Shown piece by piece: positions 44,488 through 52,925 of a stretch of 64,000 bases of DNA (position 1 is its first letter; each line of letters begins with the position of its first letter). This stretch comes from Ciceribacter thiooxidans. Lineage in GTDB: Bacteria; Pseudomonadota; Alphaproteobacteria; Rhizobiales; Rhizobiaceae. A program made the translations under genes and the position numbers. Below the pieces are notes generated by a model that was not told the DNA's origin, ran no database searches, and saw nothing but the letters and a program-made list of their open reading frames with translations. Location of the stretch: contig NZ_CP059897.1 in the NCBI RefSeq assembly GCF_014126615.1, positions 124,001-188,000 on the forward strand. The letters run 5' to 3'.

Positions 44488-45366
44488 TTACCAATTGAGG
44501 ATCGGTTCCATGGCGGCGCGGAATTCTGCCTTTTCGTCGTCCGTCAGTGGCCCAAGCGGCGCACGGCATTCGCCGACCGGCAATCCCTGCAATTCACAGC
44601 CATACTTGATCTTCTGGACGAACTTGCCGGACTCGAGGATGTTCATCGCGCGGTAGAGTGTCATCATCATCTCGCGGGCCTTGCCGAGATTACCGGCCTT
44701 GTAGGTCCGGTCGAGATCGCAGCAGGCCTTGGCCATGCAGTTAGACGGGCCGCAGATCCAGCTTTCCGCTCCCCAGAACATGAAGTCGAGTGCGATGTCG
44801 TCCGAGCCGCTGACCAGCTGTATTTTGCCTTCATAGCGGCTGGCAATGTCGATCGCCCGTTGCAGAACGCCCGAGCTTTCCTTGATGCCGATTACCCGGC
44901 GGTTGTCGGCGAAATGATCCATCAGCTCGAAGGAAATGTCCGAGCCGTCCTTGGCCGGATAGCTGTAGAGCACGAGATTGACATCGACTGCGGAAAGCAC
45001 GGTCTCGTAGTGCTTGATGAGCTCTTCCTGGGTCGGGCGTGTGTAGAAGGGTGGCGCGAGCAGGACCGTGTCGTAGCCGATCTCCTTTGCCATGGCGGTC
45101 TGTTCGATGACTTCTCGCGTGGCGGGTGCGTTGGTGCCGGCGATCAGTATTTCACCAGGCTTGGCAAAGTCCTTGACGAACTGCAGCACCTCGCGGCGCT
45201 CGTCAGTCGACTGGCTGAAATATTCGCCCGTCGACCCGTTCGGCACCCAGCCGGTCACGCCTGCTTCGCGCAGGTGGACAAGAAGGTTCTCGAAGGCCTT
45301 GAAGTCGATCTTGCCGTTCTGGTCGAAGGGCGTGACGAGAGCGGGCATAACGCCAGAGAGTTTCAT
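44488..45366 (-). CDS. DapA-family lyase/deaminase
   Basis: This 292-residue TIM barrel of the dihydrodipicolinate synthase family has NGSTGEYFSQS near residue 43, the Tyr in LVLYSYPA, and the Schiff-base Lys in VIGIKESSG. Besides DHDPS, the family contains 1-pyrroline-4-hydroxy-2-carboxylate deaminase, keto-sugar acid dehydratases and aldolases. Next to a racemase-family enzyme, an oxidase and an ALDH, the deaminase role is the best guess. The closest relative in the window is the gene at 58740. Confidence 0.88.
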   Translation of the reverse strand: MKLSGVMPALVTPFDQNGKIDFKAFENLLVHLREAGVTGWVPNGSTGEYFSQSTDERREVLQFVKDFAKPGEILIAGTNAPATREVIEQTAMAKEIGYDTVLLAPPFYTRPTQEELIKHYETVLSAVDVNLVLYSYPAKDGSDISFELMDHFADNRRVIGIKESSGVLQRAIDIASRYEGKIQLVSGSDDIALDFMFWGAESWICGPSNCMAKACCDLDRTYKAGNLGKAREMMMTLYRAMNILESGKFVQKIKYGCELQGLPVGECRAPLGPLTDDEKAEFRAAMEPILNW

Positions 45367-45402
45367 TTATTTCTCCATTCGGGTGTTCGGTTGGCGGGCA
45401 GG

Positions 45403-46071
45403 TCAGACGGCCAGCCGCTTGAGGATGCGTTGTTCAATGACCGTGACGGCGCGCGTCAGCGGGAAGGCGATGACGAAGTAGATGAGGGCGACAATCGTCA
45501 GCACTTCGACCGGCCGGGCCGTATTGTTGGAAATATTCTGGCCGACAAACATCAGGTCCGCCATGCCGACGGCCGAGACGAGCGCGCTTTCCTTGAAGAG
45601 GCTGACACAGTTGGAAAGCAGTGTCGGCGCGGCGCGCAGCACCGCCTGCGGTAACACGACGCTTGTCGTCCGCACCCAGGGTGAAAGCCCTAGCGCCACG
45701 CAGGCGTCCAGTTGCTCGCGTCCGACGGACTTGAGTGAAGCCCGGAAGGTCTCGCTGCTGATGGCACCCATATAGAGCGTCAGCGCGATGATACCCGATG
45801 CCATGTTCGAAAGCTCGACGCCGAGAACGAGCGGCAGGCAGAAGAATATCCAGAACAGTTGTACAAGCACGGGCGTGCCGCGAAAGAACTCGACATAGAC
45901 GCTGGACACGCCTCGCAGGATGGCGCTCTTCGAGGTTCGCGCAAGCGCCAGAATGAAGCCGAGTACGCAGCCGAGGACGATGCAGATCAGGGTGAGCTTG
46001 AGTGTGGTCCAGAGGCCGAGAAGAAGTGCTTCCTGGAACCTGAGCACGATGGCAAAGTTGAAGGTCATCAT
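45403..46071 (-). CDS. Polar amino acid ABC transporter permease
   Basis: The 222-residue permease has about five membrane helices and the His/Glu/Gln family motif EFFRGTPVLVQLFWIFF. The coupling segment is LDACVALGLSPWVRTTSVVLPQA. It is 11 bases downstream of its partner permease and ends the transporter part of the operon. It would import the amino or imino acid degraded by the enzymes encoded further on. Confidence 0.92.
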   Translation of the reverse strand: MMTFNFAIVLRFQEALLLGLWTTLKLTLICIVLGCVLGFILALARTSKSAILRGVSSVYVEFFRGTPVLVQLFWIFFCLPLVLGVELSNMASGIIALTLYMGAISSETFRASLKSVGREQLDACVALGLSPWVRTTSVVLPQAVLRAAPTLLSNCVSLFKESALVSAVGMADLMFVGQNISNNTARPVEVLTIVALIYFVIAFPLTRAVTVIEQRILKRLAV

Positions 46072-46082
46072 TGCGCGTTTCC

Positions 46083-46751
46083 TCAGCTAGCTATTACTTC
46101 GCGTCGGCGTTCGAGATAGCCGACGATCTGCGAGACCGGGAATGACACGGCGAAATAGACCAGCGCGACGATGGTGAAGGTCTCGATCGGGCGATAGGTC
46201 TGGGTGGCCAGCGTTTTGCCCTGGTACATCAGCTCCTGGACGGCGACGATGGCGACCAGCGCGCTTTGCTGGAAGATGCCGATCCCATTTGTCAGCAGGA
46301 CCGGGATCGAGTTGCGGACCGCCGTCGGCAGGACGATGTAAAGAATGCGCTGGAACGGGTTTAAACCAAGCGCGATTCCGGCATCGAGCTGCTCCCGCGG
46401 AACTGCCTGGATCGAAGCCCGATAGGCCTCGGCATTGAAGGCCGCGAGATTAAGGCCGAGTGCCAGGATGCCCATCGTGACCGAACCGAGGAACACGTTG
46501 AACAGTATTGGCACGCAGTAGAAGAACCAGACGATCTGGATGATCGCCGGCGTGCAGCGGAAGAATTCGATGAAGAGCGTGACCGGAAGCCGGATCACCG
46601 CCCAGCGGCTCATGACGAGCAACGCCAGCAGGAAGCCGAGCGTCAAGCCGATGACATTGGCCGCGATCGTGAGCTGGATCGTAACGAAGAGACCGTCCCA
46701 GAGCGGTCCGAAGTTGCGAAAGACAGACGCGAAGTCGAAACTGTAGTTCAT
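46083..46751 (-). CDS. Polar amino acid ABC transporter permease
   Basis: This second 222-residue permease has the same plan as its neighbour: EFFRCTPAIIQIVWFFYCVP at the family signature and DAGIALGLNPFQRILYIVLPTA at the coupling helix. The two permeases form the heterodimer typical of polar amino acid importers. It lies 12 bases after the ATPase gene. Confidence 0.92.
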   Translation of the reverse strand: MNYSFDFASVFRNFGPLWDGLFVTIQLTIAANVIGLTLGFLLALLVMSRWAVIRLPVTLFIEFFRCTPAIIQIVWFFYCVPILFNVFLGSVTMGILALGLNLAAFNAEAYRASIQAVPREQLDAGIALGLNPFQRILYIVLPTAVRNSIPVLLTNGIGIFQQSALVAIVAVQELMYQGKTLATQTYRPIETFTIVALVYFAVSFPVSQIVGYLERRREVIAS

Positions 46752-46763
46752 CGTCCACCCCCC

Positions 46764-47534
46764 TCAATGCTTGATGTGAAAGACTCGCTCGATAAAGTCG
46801 CGCGTGCGCTCTTCCTTCGGCGCACCGAGCACCTGTTCGGGCGGACCGTCTTCGACCACTACGCCGCCGGCACAGAAGATCACGCGAGAGGCAATATGTT
46901 TTGCGAACCACATGTCGTGGGTCACGATGACCATCGGCATCTGCTGCTGAGCAAGTTGCAGGATCACCTGTTCGACTTCCGCCACGAGTTCGGGATCGAG
47001 CGCCGAGGTCACCTCGTCGAAGAGCATGAGTTTCGGATCGAGCATCAGCGCGCGGGCGATGGCCACACGCTGCTTCTGTCCACCGGAGAGCTGGGCCGGA
47101 TAGGCGTTGGCCTTCGCGGCCAGTCCGAAGCGGTTGAGCAGCGCCATCGCCCGTTCGCGCGCGGCGGCCTTGCTTTCGCCCCTGACTTTTACCGGCGCCA
47201 GGATCAGGTTGCCGATGACATCGAGGTGCGGAAACAGCGTGTAGTGTTGAAAGACCATGCCGATCGAGCGCCGGACCTTGGTATCGATCGCGGTCTTGCC
47301 GCTGCCGTTTGCCGAAATGTAAGGTTTGCCGCCGAAGGTTATCGTGCCCTGGTCGATCTTTTCGAGTCCCATGAGCACTCTCAGCAAAGTGGACTTGCCG
47401 CCGCCGGAAGGACCGATAACGACGACGCGGTCGCCAGCCTTCATCTCGATGTCCAGCCCCTGCAGCACCTTTATGACGCCGCCATAGCTCTTGTGCAGTC
47501 CTTCGATCTTCACCAGCGCCGCTGTATCCGACAT
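46764..47534 (-). CDS. Polar amino acid ABC transporter ATPase
   Basis: The 256-residue ATPase has Walker A GPSGGGKSTLLRV, the signature [15 protein letters not shown] and Walker B LMLFDEVTSALDPE. HDMWFAKHIASRVIF is the switch His region. It is separated from the binding-protein gene by a strong stem-loop. Length and motifs are normal for the GlnQ/HisP family. Confidence 0.95.
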   Translation of the reverse strand: MSDTAALVKIEGLHKSYGGVIKVLQGLDIEMKAGDRVVVIGPSGGGKSTLLRVLMGLEKIDQGTITFGGKPYISANGSGKTAIDTKVRRSIGMVFQHYTLFPHLDVIGNLILAPVKVRGESKAAARERAMALLNRFGLAAKANAYPAQLSGGQKQRVAIARALMLDPKLMLFDEVTSALDPELVAEVEQVILQLAQQQMPMVIVTHDMWFAKHIASRVIFCAGGVVVEDGPPEQVLGAPKEERTRDFIERVFHIKH

Positions 47535-47566
47535 CGCCTAAACTCTCCTCCACGAGACAGGGAAGC

Positions 47567-47588
47567 GGAGCCGCCCCGCGGCGGCTCC
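47567..47588 (-). terminator. Intercistronic stem-loop after the amino acid-binding-protein gene
   Basis: GGAGCCGCC pairs perfectly with GGCGGCTCC around a 4-base loop, between the binding-protein stop and the ATPase start. No U-tract follows. It is likely to protect the 5' mRNA segment and raise expression of the binding protein over the membrane parts. Confidence 0.65.
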
Positions 47589-47609
47589 CACATGGCTCAC
47601 TTGCCGGGC

Positions 47610-48443
47610 TCAGTTGCCGGCCTTTAGGACCTCATCAACCGCCTTGCGGATCAGTTCATCCACGTGGCCGGTCGCGACGCGTTCTTCGAGGAAGATGTTG
47701 ACCACTTCGACGTCCGCCGCTGAAAGCTGATGCGGCAGGCCGAAGGCCACACCCTGCTTCGCAAGCGCCGGCGTCGGGTTCATCGCCACCGCCCAATCCG
47801 GGTTCGACTGGGTGAAGAGCTGGTTCGTGTCGGAAGCATCGACGAGGATGTCGGCGCGACGCGACACGACCGCAAGCCGCGTTTCGTCGTTGGTCGGAAG
47901 GCGCAGGATTGTCGCCGTCTTGACAGCGGCGGAAATCGCCTTGTCCTGAGCGGTACCCGACATGACGGCGAGCGTTACGCCTTCCTTGTCGATATCGGCA
48001 ACCGAGGCGGCGCCCGCCGGAATCTTGGGGTTCTCCTTATTGTAGGCGAGCGAGATCTGGTACTCCATTGCGGGGATGGAGAACTGCACCGCCATGGCGC
48101 GCGTCGGCGTACGGTTCAGGGCAAGGGAGAGATCCCACTTTCCGGCCTGAAGACCGGCCACGATATTGTCCCAGGTGGTGTCGACGAACTCAGCCTTGAC
48201 CTGCAGCACGTCGGCAAATTCGCGGCAGAGATCTGCGAAGAAGCCAGAGTATTCGCCGCTTGCAGGATCGCGCATGACGTAGGGTGGAGCAACGGCGGTG
48301 CCGCAGCGCAGCGTGCCCGATTTCTGGACACCTTGCCAGTATCCTTCCGCTGTTTGCGCCGAGGCCACCGTGGTCGAAAGACCCGCCACTAGAGCGAGCG
48401 CGGCCGTCGCCCGCAGAGCGGACGTGATCATCTTCGAGAGCAT
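47610..48443 (-). CDS. Amino acid-binding periplasmic protein
   Basis: I choose ATG 48443, 6 bases past GGGGA, giving 277 residues with a good signal peptide ([22 protein letters not shown]). The mature protein is a family 3 binding protein: GTLRCGTAVAPPYVMRD, GFFADLCREFADVL, and NRTPTRAMAVQFSIP at the ligand-binding Arg. It is the first gene of the minus-strand operon and faces the divergent GntR gene. The ligand is presumably a hydroxyproline-like or related amino acid. Confidence 0.9.
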   Translation of the reverse strand: MLSKMITSALRATAALALVAGLSTTVASAQTAEGYWQGVQKSGTLRCGTAVAPPYVMRDPASGEYSGFFADLCREFADVLQVKAEFVDTTWDNIVAGLQAGKWDLSLALNRTPTRAMAVQFSIPAMEYQISLAYNKENPKIPAGAASVADIDKEGVTLAVMSGTAQDKAISAAVKTATILRLPTNDETRLAVVSRRADILVDASDTNQLFTQSNPDWAVAMNPTPALAKQGVAFGLPHQLSAADVEVVNIFLEERVATGHVDELIRKAVDEVLKAGN

Positions 48444-48529
48444 ATGCATTCCCCATTTTGAGCGCGTGAGACGCGCGGTTCCACCCGTCGGCTTCGGCCG
48501 GTCTTCAAGTCTTTTTAATGTCGGCTCCA

Positions 48530-48567
48530 TGTCGACTGACAAAAATATGTCGTCTTGTAGTCGACAA
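48530..48567. promoter_or_regulatory. Inverted repeats, candidate GntR-FCD operator
   Basis: TGTCGACT at 48530-48537 is the exact inverse of AGTCGACA at 48559-48566. The second copy sits inside TTGTAGTCGACAA, which fits the TTGT-N5-ACAA form of many GntR-FCD sites. It lies midway between the divergent importer operon and the regulator gene. Confidence 0.6.
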
Positions 48568-48643
48568 AGTCAAGCGGAAATTTTAAATTGCCGACACGTT
48601 GTTTTTCTGGCCCAATGACCGCGAACTCTGAAAGGGGACGTAC

Positions 48644-49363
48644 GTGTCTGACGAAATTGAAATGAAGCGGGTGCGGGGCACCGGCTGGAAAAATGTCTAC
48701 GATACGCTGAGGGCGGAGATTCTGGCGCTGACCCTGCCACCCGGCCAGCTCCTTGACGAGACGACGCTGGCGGAACGCTTCGACATGTCGCGTTCGCCGG
48801 TGAGGGAAGCCTTGATCCGGCTGGCAGGCGAGGACCTGGTGGTAACGCTTTCAAATCGCAGCACGATCGTGGCACCGATCGAAGTGGCGAGCTTTCCAAA
48901 GTACGTCGAGGCACTCGACGTAGCCCAGCGTATGAACACGCGCCTCGCCGCAGCATTGCGTACCGACGCGGACGTGAAGATTATCGCAAAACGCCAGAAG
49001 GACTTCGAGACGGCAGTGAAGACCAATGTGCATCTGAAAATGTCGGAGGCCAACAAGCAGTTTCACATGGCGATCGCCTATGCCGGCAAGAACCCTTATC
49101 TCGCGTCGTTCTACGAGCGACTCCTGAACCAGGGCCAACGCATGCTCCACCTGCATTTCGAATATCTTGAGCGGACCGGCGATGGCTATCTGCTTACCGA
49201 CGAGCATAGTTTGATGTTGGAGGCCATACGCGCAAAGGATGTAGAACGCGCAGACGAATTGGCGCATTCCCATACGCGCCAATTCCAGGACAACTTTATC
49301 CGCTTTCTGCGCGAAAACTACACGACCGACGTTTCCCTTGGCTCTCGAGTTGCAGCGGAATAG
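48644..49363 (+). CDS. GntR-family regulator with FCD domain
   Basis: The 239-residue protein starts with GTG after AGGGGAC. The N-terminal winged helix includes VYDTLRAEILALTLPPG and the recognition helix FDMSRSPVREALIRL. The C-terminal FCD helical domain has the metal-binding set with NKQFHMAIAYAG and DEHSLMLEAI. It is divergent from the importer/catabolic operon and probably represses it, and it lies 2 bases before the ProC-like gene. Confidence 0.92.
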   Translation: MSDEIEMKRVRGTGWKNVYDTLRAEILALTLPPGQLLDETTLAERFDMSRSPVREALIRLAGEDLVVTLSNRSTIVAPIEVASFPKYVEALDVAQRMNTRLAAALRTDADVKIIAKRQKDFETAVKTNVHLKMSEANKQFHMAIAYAGKNPYLASFYERLLNQGQRMLHLHFEYLERTGDGYLLTDEHSLMLEAIRAKDVERADELAHSHTRQFQDNFIRFLRENYTTDVSLGSRVAAE

Positions 49364-49365
49364 CC

Positions 49366-50148
49366 ATGCCCCTGCCCCAGAAGATCGGGTTTATCGGGAC
49401 CGGCGCCATCACCGATGCCATGGTGCGCGGCCTGCTCACGGAACCTGCCGCCGTGCCGCACGTCATGGTGTCCCACCGCAGCGCGAATATTTCGGCGAAA
49501 CTCGCCGCTGATTTCCCGCAGGTGCTCGTCTCAGGCGACAATCAGGCGATTGTCGACAGCTGCGACACGGTCGTGCTTGCGATCCGCCCGCAGATCGCGG
49601 ACGAGGTCATCCGCCCCCTGGCGTTCCGCGATGGGCAGAAGGTGATTAGCGTGATCGCGGCAACGAGCCGGGAGACGCTTTTCGACTGGATCCGCGCGGA
49701 TGTCCGCCTCTCGCAGGCGATCCCCCTGCCCTTCGTCGCGCGCCGCAAGGGCGTCACCGCCGTCTATCCGCCGGACGTGGATACCGCCGCCCTCTTCAAC
49801 GTGCTCGGTAACGCCGTTGAATGCGAGACCAAGAAGGAATACGACCTGCTTGCCGCAGCCAGTGCCCTGATGGCCACGTATTTCGGGATCATGCACCGTA
49901 CGACCGAATGGCTCGCGGAAAATGGCTTGCCGGAGGAAAAGGGCCGCGCCTATCTTGCGCCGCTCTTCGCCAGCCTCTCCGAGACTGCCGTTCTTGCCGG
50001 CAAGGACCGCCATTACATCGATCTCAGTCGCGAGTTTGCGACCGGGGGTGGACTGAACGAGCAGGTGTTTCAGGAGTTCGATCGCAACGGCGGCACGGGC
50101 GCCCTGAAGCGGGCATTAGGGCAAGTGCTGGAACGAATTTCAAGCTGA
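49366..50148 (+). CDS. ProC-like pyrroline-5-carboxylate reductase family protein
   Basis: The protein has 260 residues. The N-terminal Rossmann motif is KIGFIGTGAITDAMVRGLL, followed by VLAIRPQIADEVI and VISVIAATS, as in ProC. The C-terminal dimerisation domain is present, but the ETAVLAGKDRHYIDLSREFATGGGLNEQ stretch differs from the usual TSPGGTT motif. A reductase for a cyclic imine such as pyrroline-2-carboxylate would fit a proline/hydroxyproline locus. It is co-transcribed with the GntR regulator. Confidence 0.85.
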   Translation: MPLPQKIGFIGTGAITDAMVRGLLTEPAAVPHVMVSHRSANISAKLAADFPQVLVSGDNQAIVDSCDTVVLAIRPQIADEVIRPLAFRDGQKVISVIAATSRETLFDWIRADVRLSQAIPLPFVARRKGVTAVYPPDVDTAALFNVLGNAVECETKKEYDLLAAASALMATYFGIMHRTTEWLAENGLPEEKGRAYLAPLFASLSETAVLAGKDRHYIDLSREFATGGGLNEQVFQEFDRNGGTGALKRALGQVLERISS

Positions 50149-50258
50149 GCTTAAGTTCTCACGCCTTGAAGGGAACAGAACTGGCGCCCCCTTTTTAGCC
50201 ACGTGATAAGAGCGGTTTATCGTTCTCGCGCTCAGCTAAATTCCCCTTCGTCGAAACA

Positions 50259-50570
50259 TCATTCGTTCAGACGATCAGCCAAACGCTTCATGAGATCCAT
50301 TCGTTCATGAAGAATCGCCACGATGAGGGCGGGCGCATCCTCTCGAGGCAGACAGAAGACGTAATGATGTTGGCATCGCGCCATCCGTAACGCCGGATAA
50401 AGCGCGCTCATATCCTTGAAAGGAACTTTGCCCTCGGCAAGGTTTGCGATTCCTCGCTCCAAAGCCGAGACGTAGCGGCGTACTTGGGCGACGCTCCATT
50501 GCGCACGCGTGTAGCGGATTACCGAACGTAGATCCGATTCCGCCTCTACGGTAAGAATGTAGGCCGTCAA
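50259..50570 (-). CDS. ParE/RelE-superfamily toxin
   Basis: The 103-residue protein has the ParE pattern: TVEAESDLRSVIRYTRAQW, a central helix pair, and the C-terminal strands HHYVFCLPREDAPALIVAIL followed by HERMDL. The gene overlaps the antitoxin gene by 4 bases. ParE toxins poison gyrase and RelE types cleave mRNA, and which applies here cannot be told. It is a plasmid- or region-stabilising module between two catabolic operons. Confidence 0.88.
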   Translation of the reverse strand: MTAYILTVEAESDLRSVIRYTRAQWSVAQVRRYVSALERGIANLAEGKVPFKDMSALYPALRMARCQHHYVFCLPREDAPALIVAILHERMDLMKRLADRLNE

Positions 50571-50818
50571 GCGCGACCCTCGGCAATCTCCTCGTCGAGG
50601 ATCTCACCTAAGGTTTTGGTCGACAGTTTTCCGGCGAGCCCCTCATTGACGCGTGTGTTCATCAACGTCTTCAACTCCTCCCAGGCTCGTTCTCCATCTA
50701 TGTCACCGGGAAAGAGGCGCTCAAGTGCATACTGCTTGATTGTCTTGCCCTGCAAAGCGGCCAGCGCCTTCAGGCTTTGATGTTGTTGGTCTGTTATATC
50801 GATCGTCAATCGGCTCAT
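50567..50818 (-). CDS. ParD-like ribbon-helix-helix antitoxin
   Basis: This 83-residue protein begins with SRLTIDITDQQHQSLKALAALQ, a ribbon-helix-helix strand and helix, followed by a flexible acidic tail (EILDEEIAEGRA) that would wrap the toxin. Antitoxin first, toxin second, with an overlap, is the usual order. An inverted repeat upstream is the likely autoregulatory operator. Confidence 0.88.
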   Translation of the reverse strand: MSRLTIDITDQQHQSLKALAALQGKTIKQYALERLFPGDIDGERAWEELKTLMNTRVNEGLAGKLSTKTLGEILDEEIAEGRA

Positions 50819-50843
50819 CTAACGTGCTCCTGAACTGAGGAAG

Positions 50844-50865
50844 CCCACATTAGCACATATGTGGG
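50844..50865. promoter_or_regulatory. Inverted repeat upstream of the toxin-antitoxin pair
   Basis: CCCACAT is repeated inverted as ATGTGGG with an 8-base spacer, and the spacer side also contains the 10-base palindrome CACATATGTG. It lies 26 bases upstream of the antitoxin start and fits a ParD-type operator. Confidence 0.55.
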
Positions 50866-51039
50866 TATGTGGCCACCGCCGCGACGCTCTGATCCGCTGT
50901 CGCTTGGAGGGATCTGCTATTTCGAACAATTGATCTGAACCCTTCAACCGCCCAAAACACATGCAGCCCACTTCCTTCTCATGCGATTCCCTCTATGGCG
51001 CACTCCAACAAAGATCCGATCAGACCCGGACGCTTCCGA

Positions 51040-52044
51040 TTACATTCTGCTCAGTTGAAAACCATGAGCCAGCGGATCGCGGTCATCGACGAAAATCGTG
51101 TTGTGGCCAGTGATCCGCGCCCATCCGCCGACGCTCGGTTTGATACCCTTGAACTCGCCGACGGCGACTTCGGCTTCCACGCGTCCCTCGAACACTGTCC
51201 CGATAAGGCTCTCCTGGCGGAAGGTTTCACCGACGATGAGCCGGCCCTTCCCGAAAAGCTGGGCCATCCTCGCGGATGTTCCGGTACCGCCTGGCGATCG
51301 GTCGATGGCGTTGTCACCATAGAAGACCGCCCCGCGCCCGTCTGCTTCGGCGTTCTTTGCCACATCGAACCACAACACGTGGTGCACACCGGAAATGGTA
51401 TAATCCTCCGGATGGGTAGGATGACAAACCATAGCCAAGGCGGTGCGAAGCCGGCGGCTGAACTCGGCGATGTCGCTCGCATTCACGCCATCAAACCCGG
51501 GCCACGCCGCTTGCGGCTCGACGACGGCGTAGTAGTTTCCGCCATAGGACACATCGACGGTCAGTCGGCCGAGACCTGGCACCTCGACCTCGACGTCAGC
51601 GGCGTGCAGATAGCTCGCTACGTTGAACATCCGAACGCTTTCGACAAAGTCTCCCGGCTTATCATAAGTGATATCGACGCGGCCCGCTGGCGTTTCGATC
51701 GAGAGCCGTCCCGGATTGCGTGGGGTGACCAGCCCCTCCTCGAGGGCCGCCGTCACCAGGCCCATGGTGCCGGCTCCGCACATGGGAAGACAGCCACTGA
51801 CTTCAATGAAGATCACGGCGAAATCGCAGTCGGTCCGATAGGCGGGATAAATGATCGCCCCCGACATGATGTCGTGCCCCCGTGGCTCGAACATCAAGGC
51901 CTGACGGATCCAGTCATGTTCGCGGACGAAGATGGCGCGGCGCTCCGCTATCGGCAGATGTGGCAGAAGCGGAGCCCCGCCCGCCACGAGACGCACCGGA
52001 TTGCCGCAGGTGTGCGCATCGATGCAGAAAAAGCTGTGGCGCAT
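51040..52044 (-). CDS. 4-hydroxyproline epimerase family protein with altered active site
   Basis: The 334-residue protein is of the proline racemase/4-hydroxyproline 2-epimerase family (FFCIDAHTCGNPVRLV, RGHDIMSGAIIYP). Cys89 is present in LPMCGAGTMG, but the following His of the usual MCGHG is Ala91. The second catalytic Cys is replaced: DRSPGGTGTSA has Gly252 (codon GGC at 51289-51291) where the family has Cys. With only one base it should not racemise normally. It could be a dehydratase-like or binding variant, or a decayed enzyme. It is the last gene of the ProXWV/oxidase/ALDH/DapA operon. Confidence 0.85.
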   Translation of the reverse strand: MRHSFFCIDAHTCGNPVRLVAGGAPLLPHLPIAERRAIFVREHDWIRQALMFEPRGHDIMSGAIIYPAYRTDCDFAVIFIEVSGCLPMCGAGTMGLVTAALEEGLVTPRNPGRLSIETPAGRVDITYDKPGDFVESVRMFNVASYLHAADVEVEVPGLGRLTVDVSYGGNYYAVVEPQAAWPGFDGVNASDIAEFSRRLRTALAMVCHPTHPEDYTISGVHHVLWFDVAKNAEADGRGAVFYGDNAIDRSPGGTGTSARMAQLFGKGRLIVGETFRQESLIGTVFEGRVEAEVAVGEFKGIKPSVGGWARITGHNTIFVDDRDPLAHGFQLSRM

Positions 52045-52067
52045 GACGGATGTGCTTTCACAGTCGT

Positions 52068-52925
52068 TCAGGCAGGGCTGACGGCTCTCGTCGTCCGGCC
52101 CTGCAGTGCTCCCTTGGACACCCGGTCAAGCAGAATGGCGACCGCAACAATTGCAAGGCCGGCGCGCAGGCCAAGTCCCATCTCCATCCGCGTCAGGCCG
52201 CGAGTGACTTCTGCACCCAGTCCGCCTGCTCCAACAAGTCCAGCCAGCACCACCATCGCCAAGGACAGAAGGATGCACTGGTTCAGACCGACCAAGAGTG
52301 TGGGCGTCGCAGCGGGTATCTCGATCTTGACGAGGATCGCGCGCGGTGGTGCCCCAATCGCTTGACCGAGTTCCAGAAGATCACGGGGTACCTGCTTGAA
52401 GGCGAGCGTCGTCAGTCGCAACATCGGCGGCACGCCGTAGACGATGGTCGCGATGATCGCAGGAACCCTGCCGAGACTGAAAATCATCACTGCCGGAATA
52501 AGATAAACCCAGGGCGGCACGGTCTGCATGATGTCGAGAACCGGACGCAGGGAAACCTCAAGCGCCTTGTAGCGTGACGCCAGGATGCCGAGCGGAAATG
52601 CGATCGCGACCGACAAGGTTACAGATACCGTTACGAGCGCGAGCGTTTGCATGGATGCGAGCCAGAGTCCTGACAGATAACAGAAGCCGAGCGAGGCAGC
52701 AGCGACAAGCGCCAGCCGCCAGCCGGCAAGCCATCCGGCCACAAGTGCCACGAGGACAATGACAACGGCAGCCGGCGCGAACAGAAGTGCTGCTTCGATC
52801 GTGCCCAGCACGGCTTCGATCAAGCGGGTAATTGCGCTGAACAGCGGGTGAAAGTTCGCATTGAGCCAGTCTACGCCAGGCGCCAGATATGATCCCGGAG
52901 AGAACTTCAAGACGTCCGGGTTCAT
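52068..52925 (-). CDS. ProW-like ABC transporter permease
   Basis: The start at ATG 52925 makes an ATGA overlap with the upstream permease and gives 285 residues, leaving out a long extension with no membrane or family character. The permease core has DIMQTVPPWVYLIPAVMIF, ELGQAIGAPPRAILVKIEIP at the coupling helix, and LAGLVGAGGLGAEV. It matches quaternary-amine/proline importers (OpuAB/ProW). It pairs with the permease encoded just before. Confidence 0.9.
   Translation of the reverse strand: MNPDVLKFSPGSYLAPGVDWLNANFHPLFSAITRLIEAVLGTIEAALLFAPAAVVIVLVALVAGWLAGWRLALVAAASLGFCYLSGLWLASMQTLALVTVSVTLSVAIAFPLGILASRYKALEVSLRPVLDIMQTVPPWVYLIPAVMIFSLGRVPAIIATIVYGVPPMLRLTTLAFKQVPRDLLELGQAIGAPPRAILVKIEIPAATPTLLVGLNQCILLSLAMVVLAGLVGAGGLGAEVTRGLTRMEMGLGLRAGLAIVAVAILLDRVSKGALQGRTTRAVSPA

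Noticed and set aside
37026..48443. Taurine degradation operon
   Set aside because: The aminotransferase resembles Tpa, but xsc, pta, tauABC and tauR are absent. The other genes fit imino acid catabolism better.
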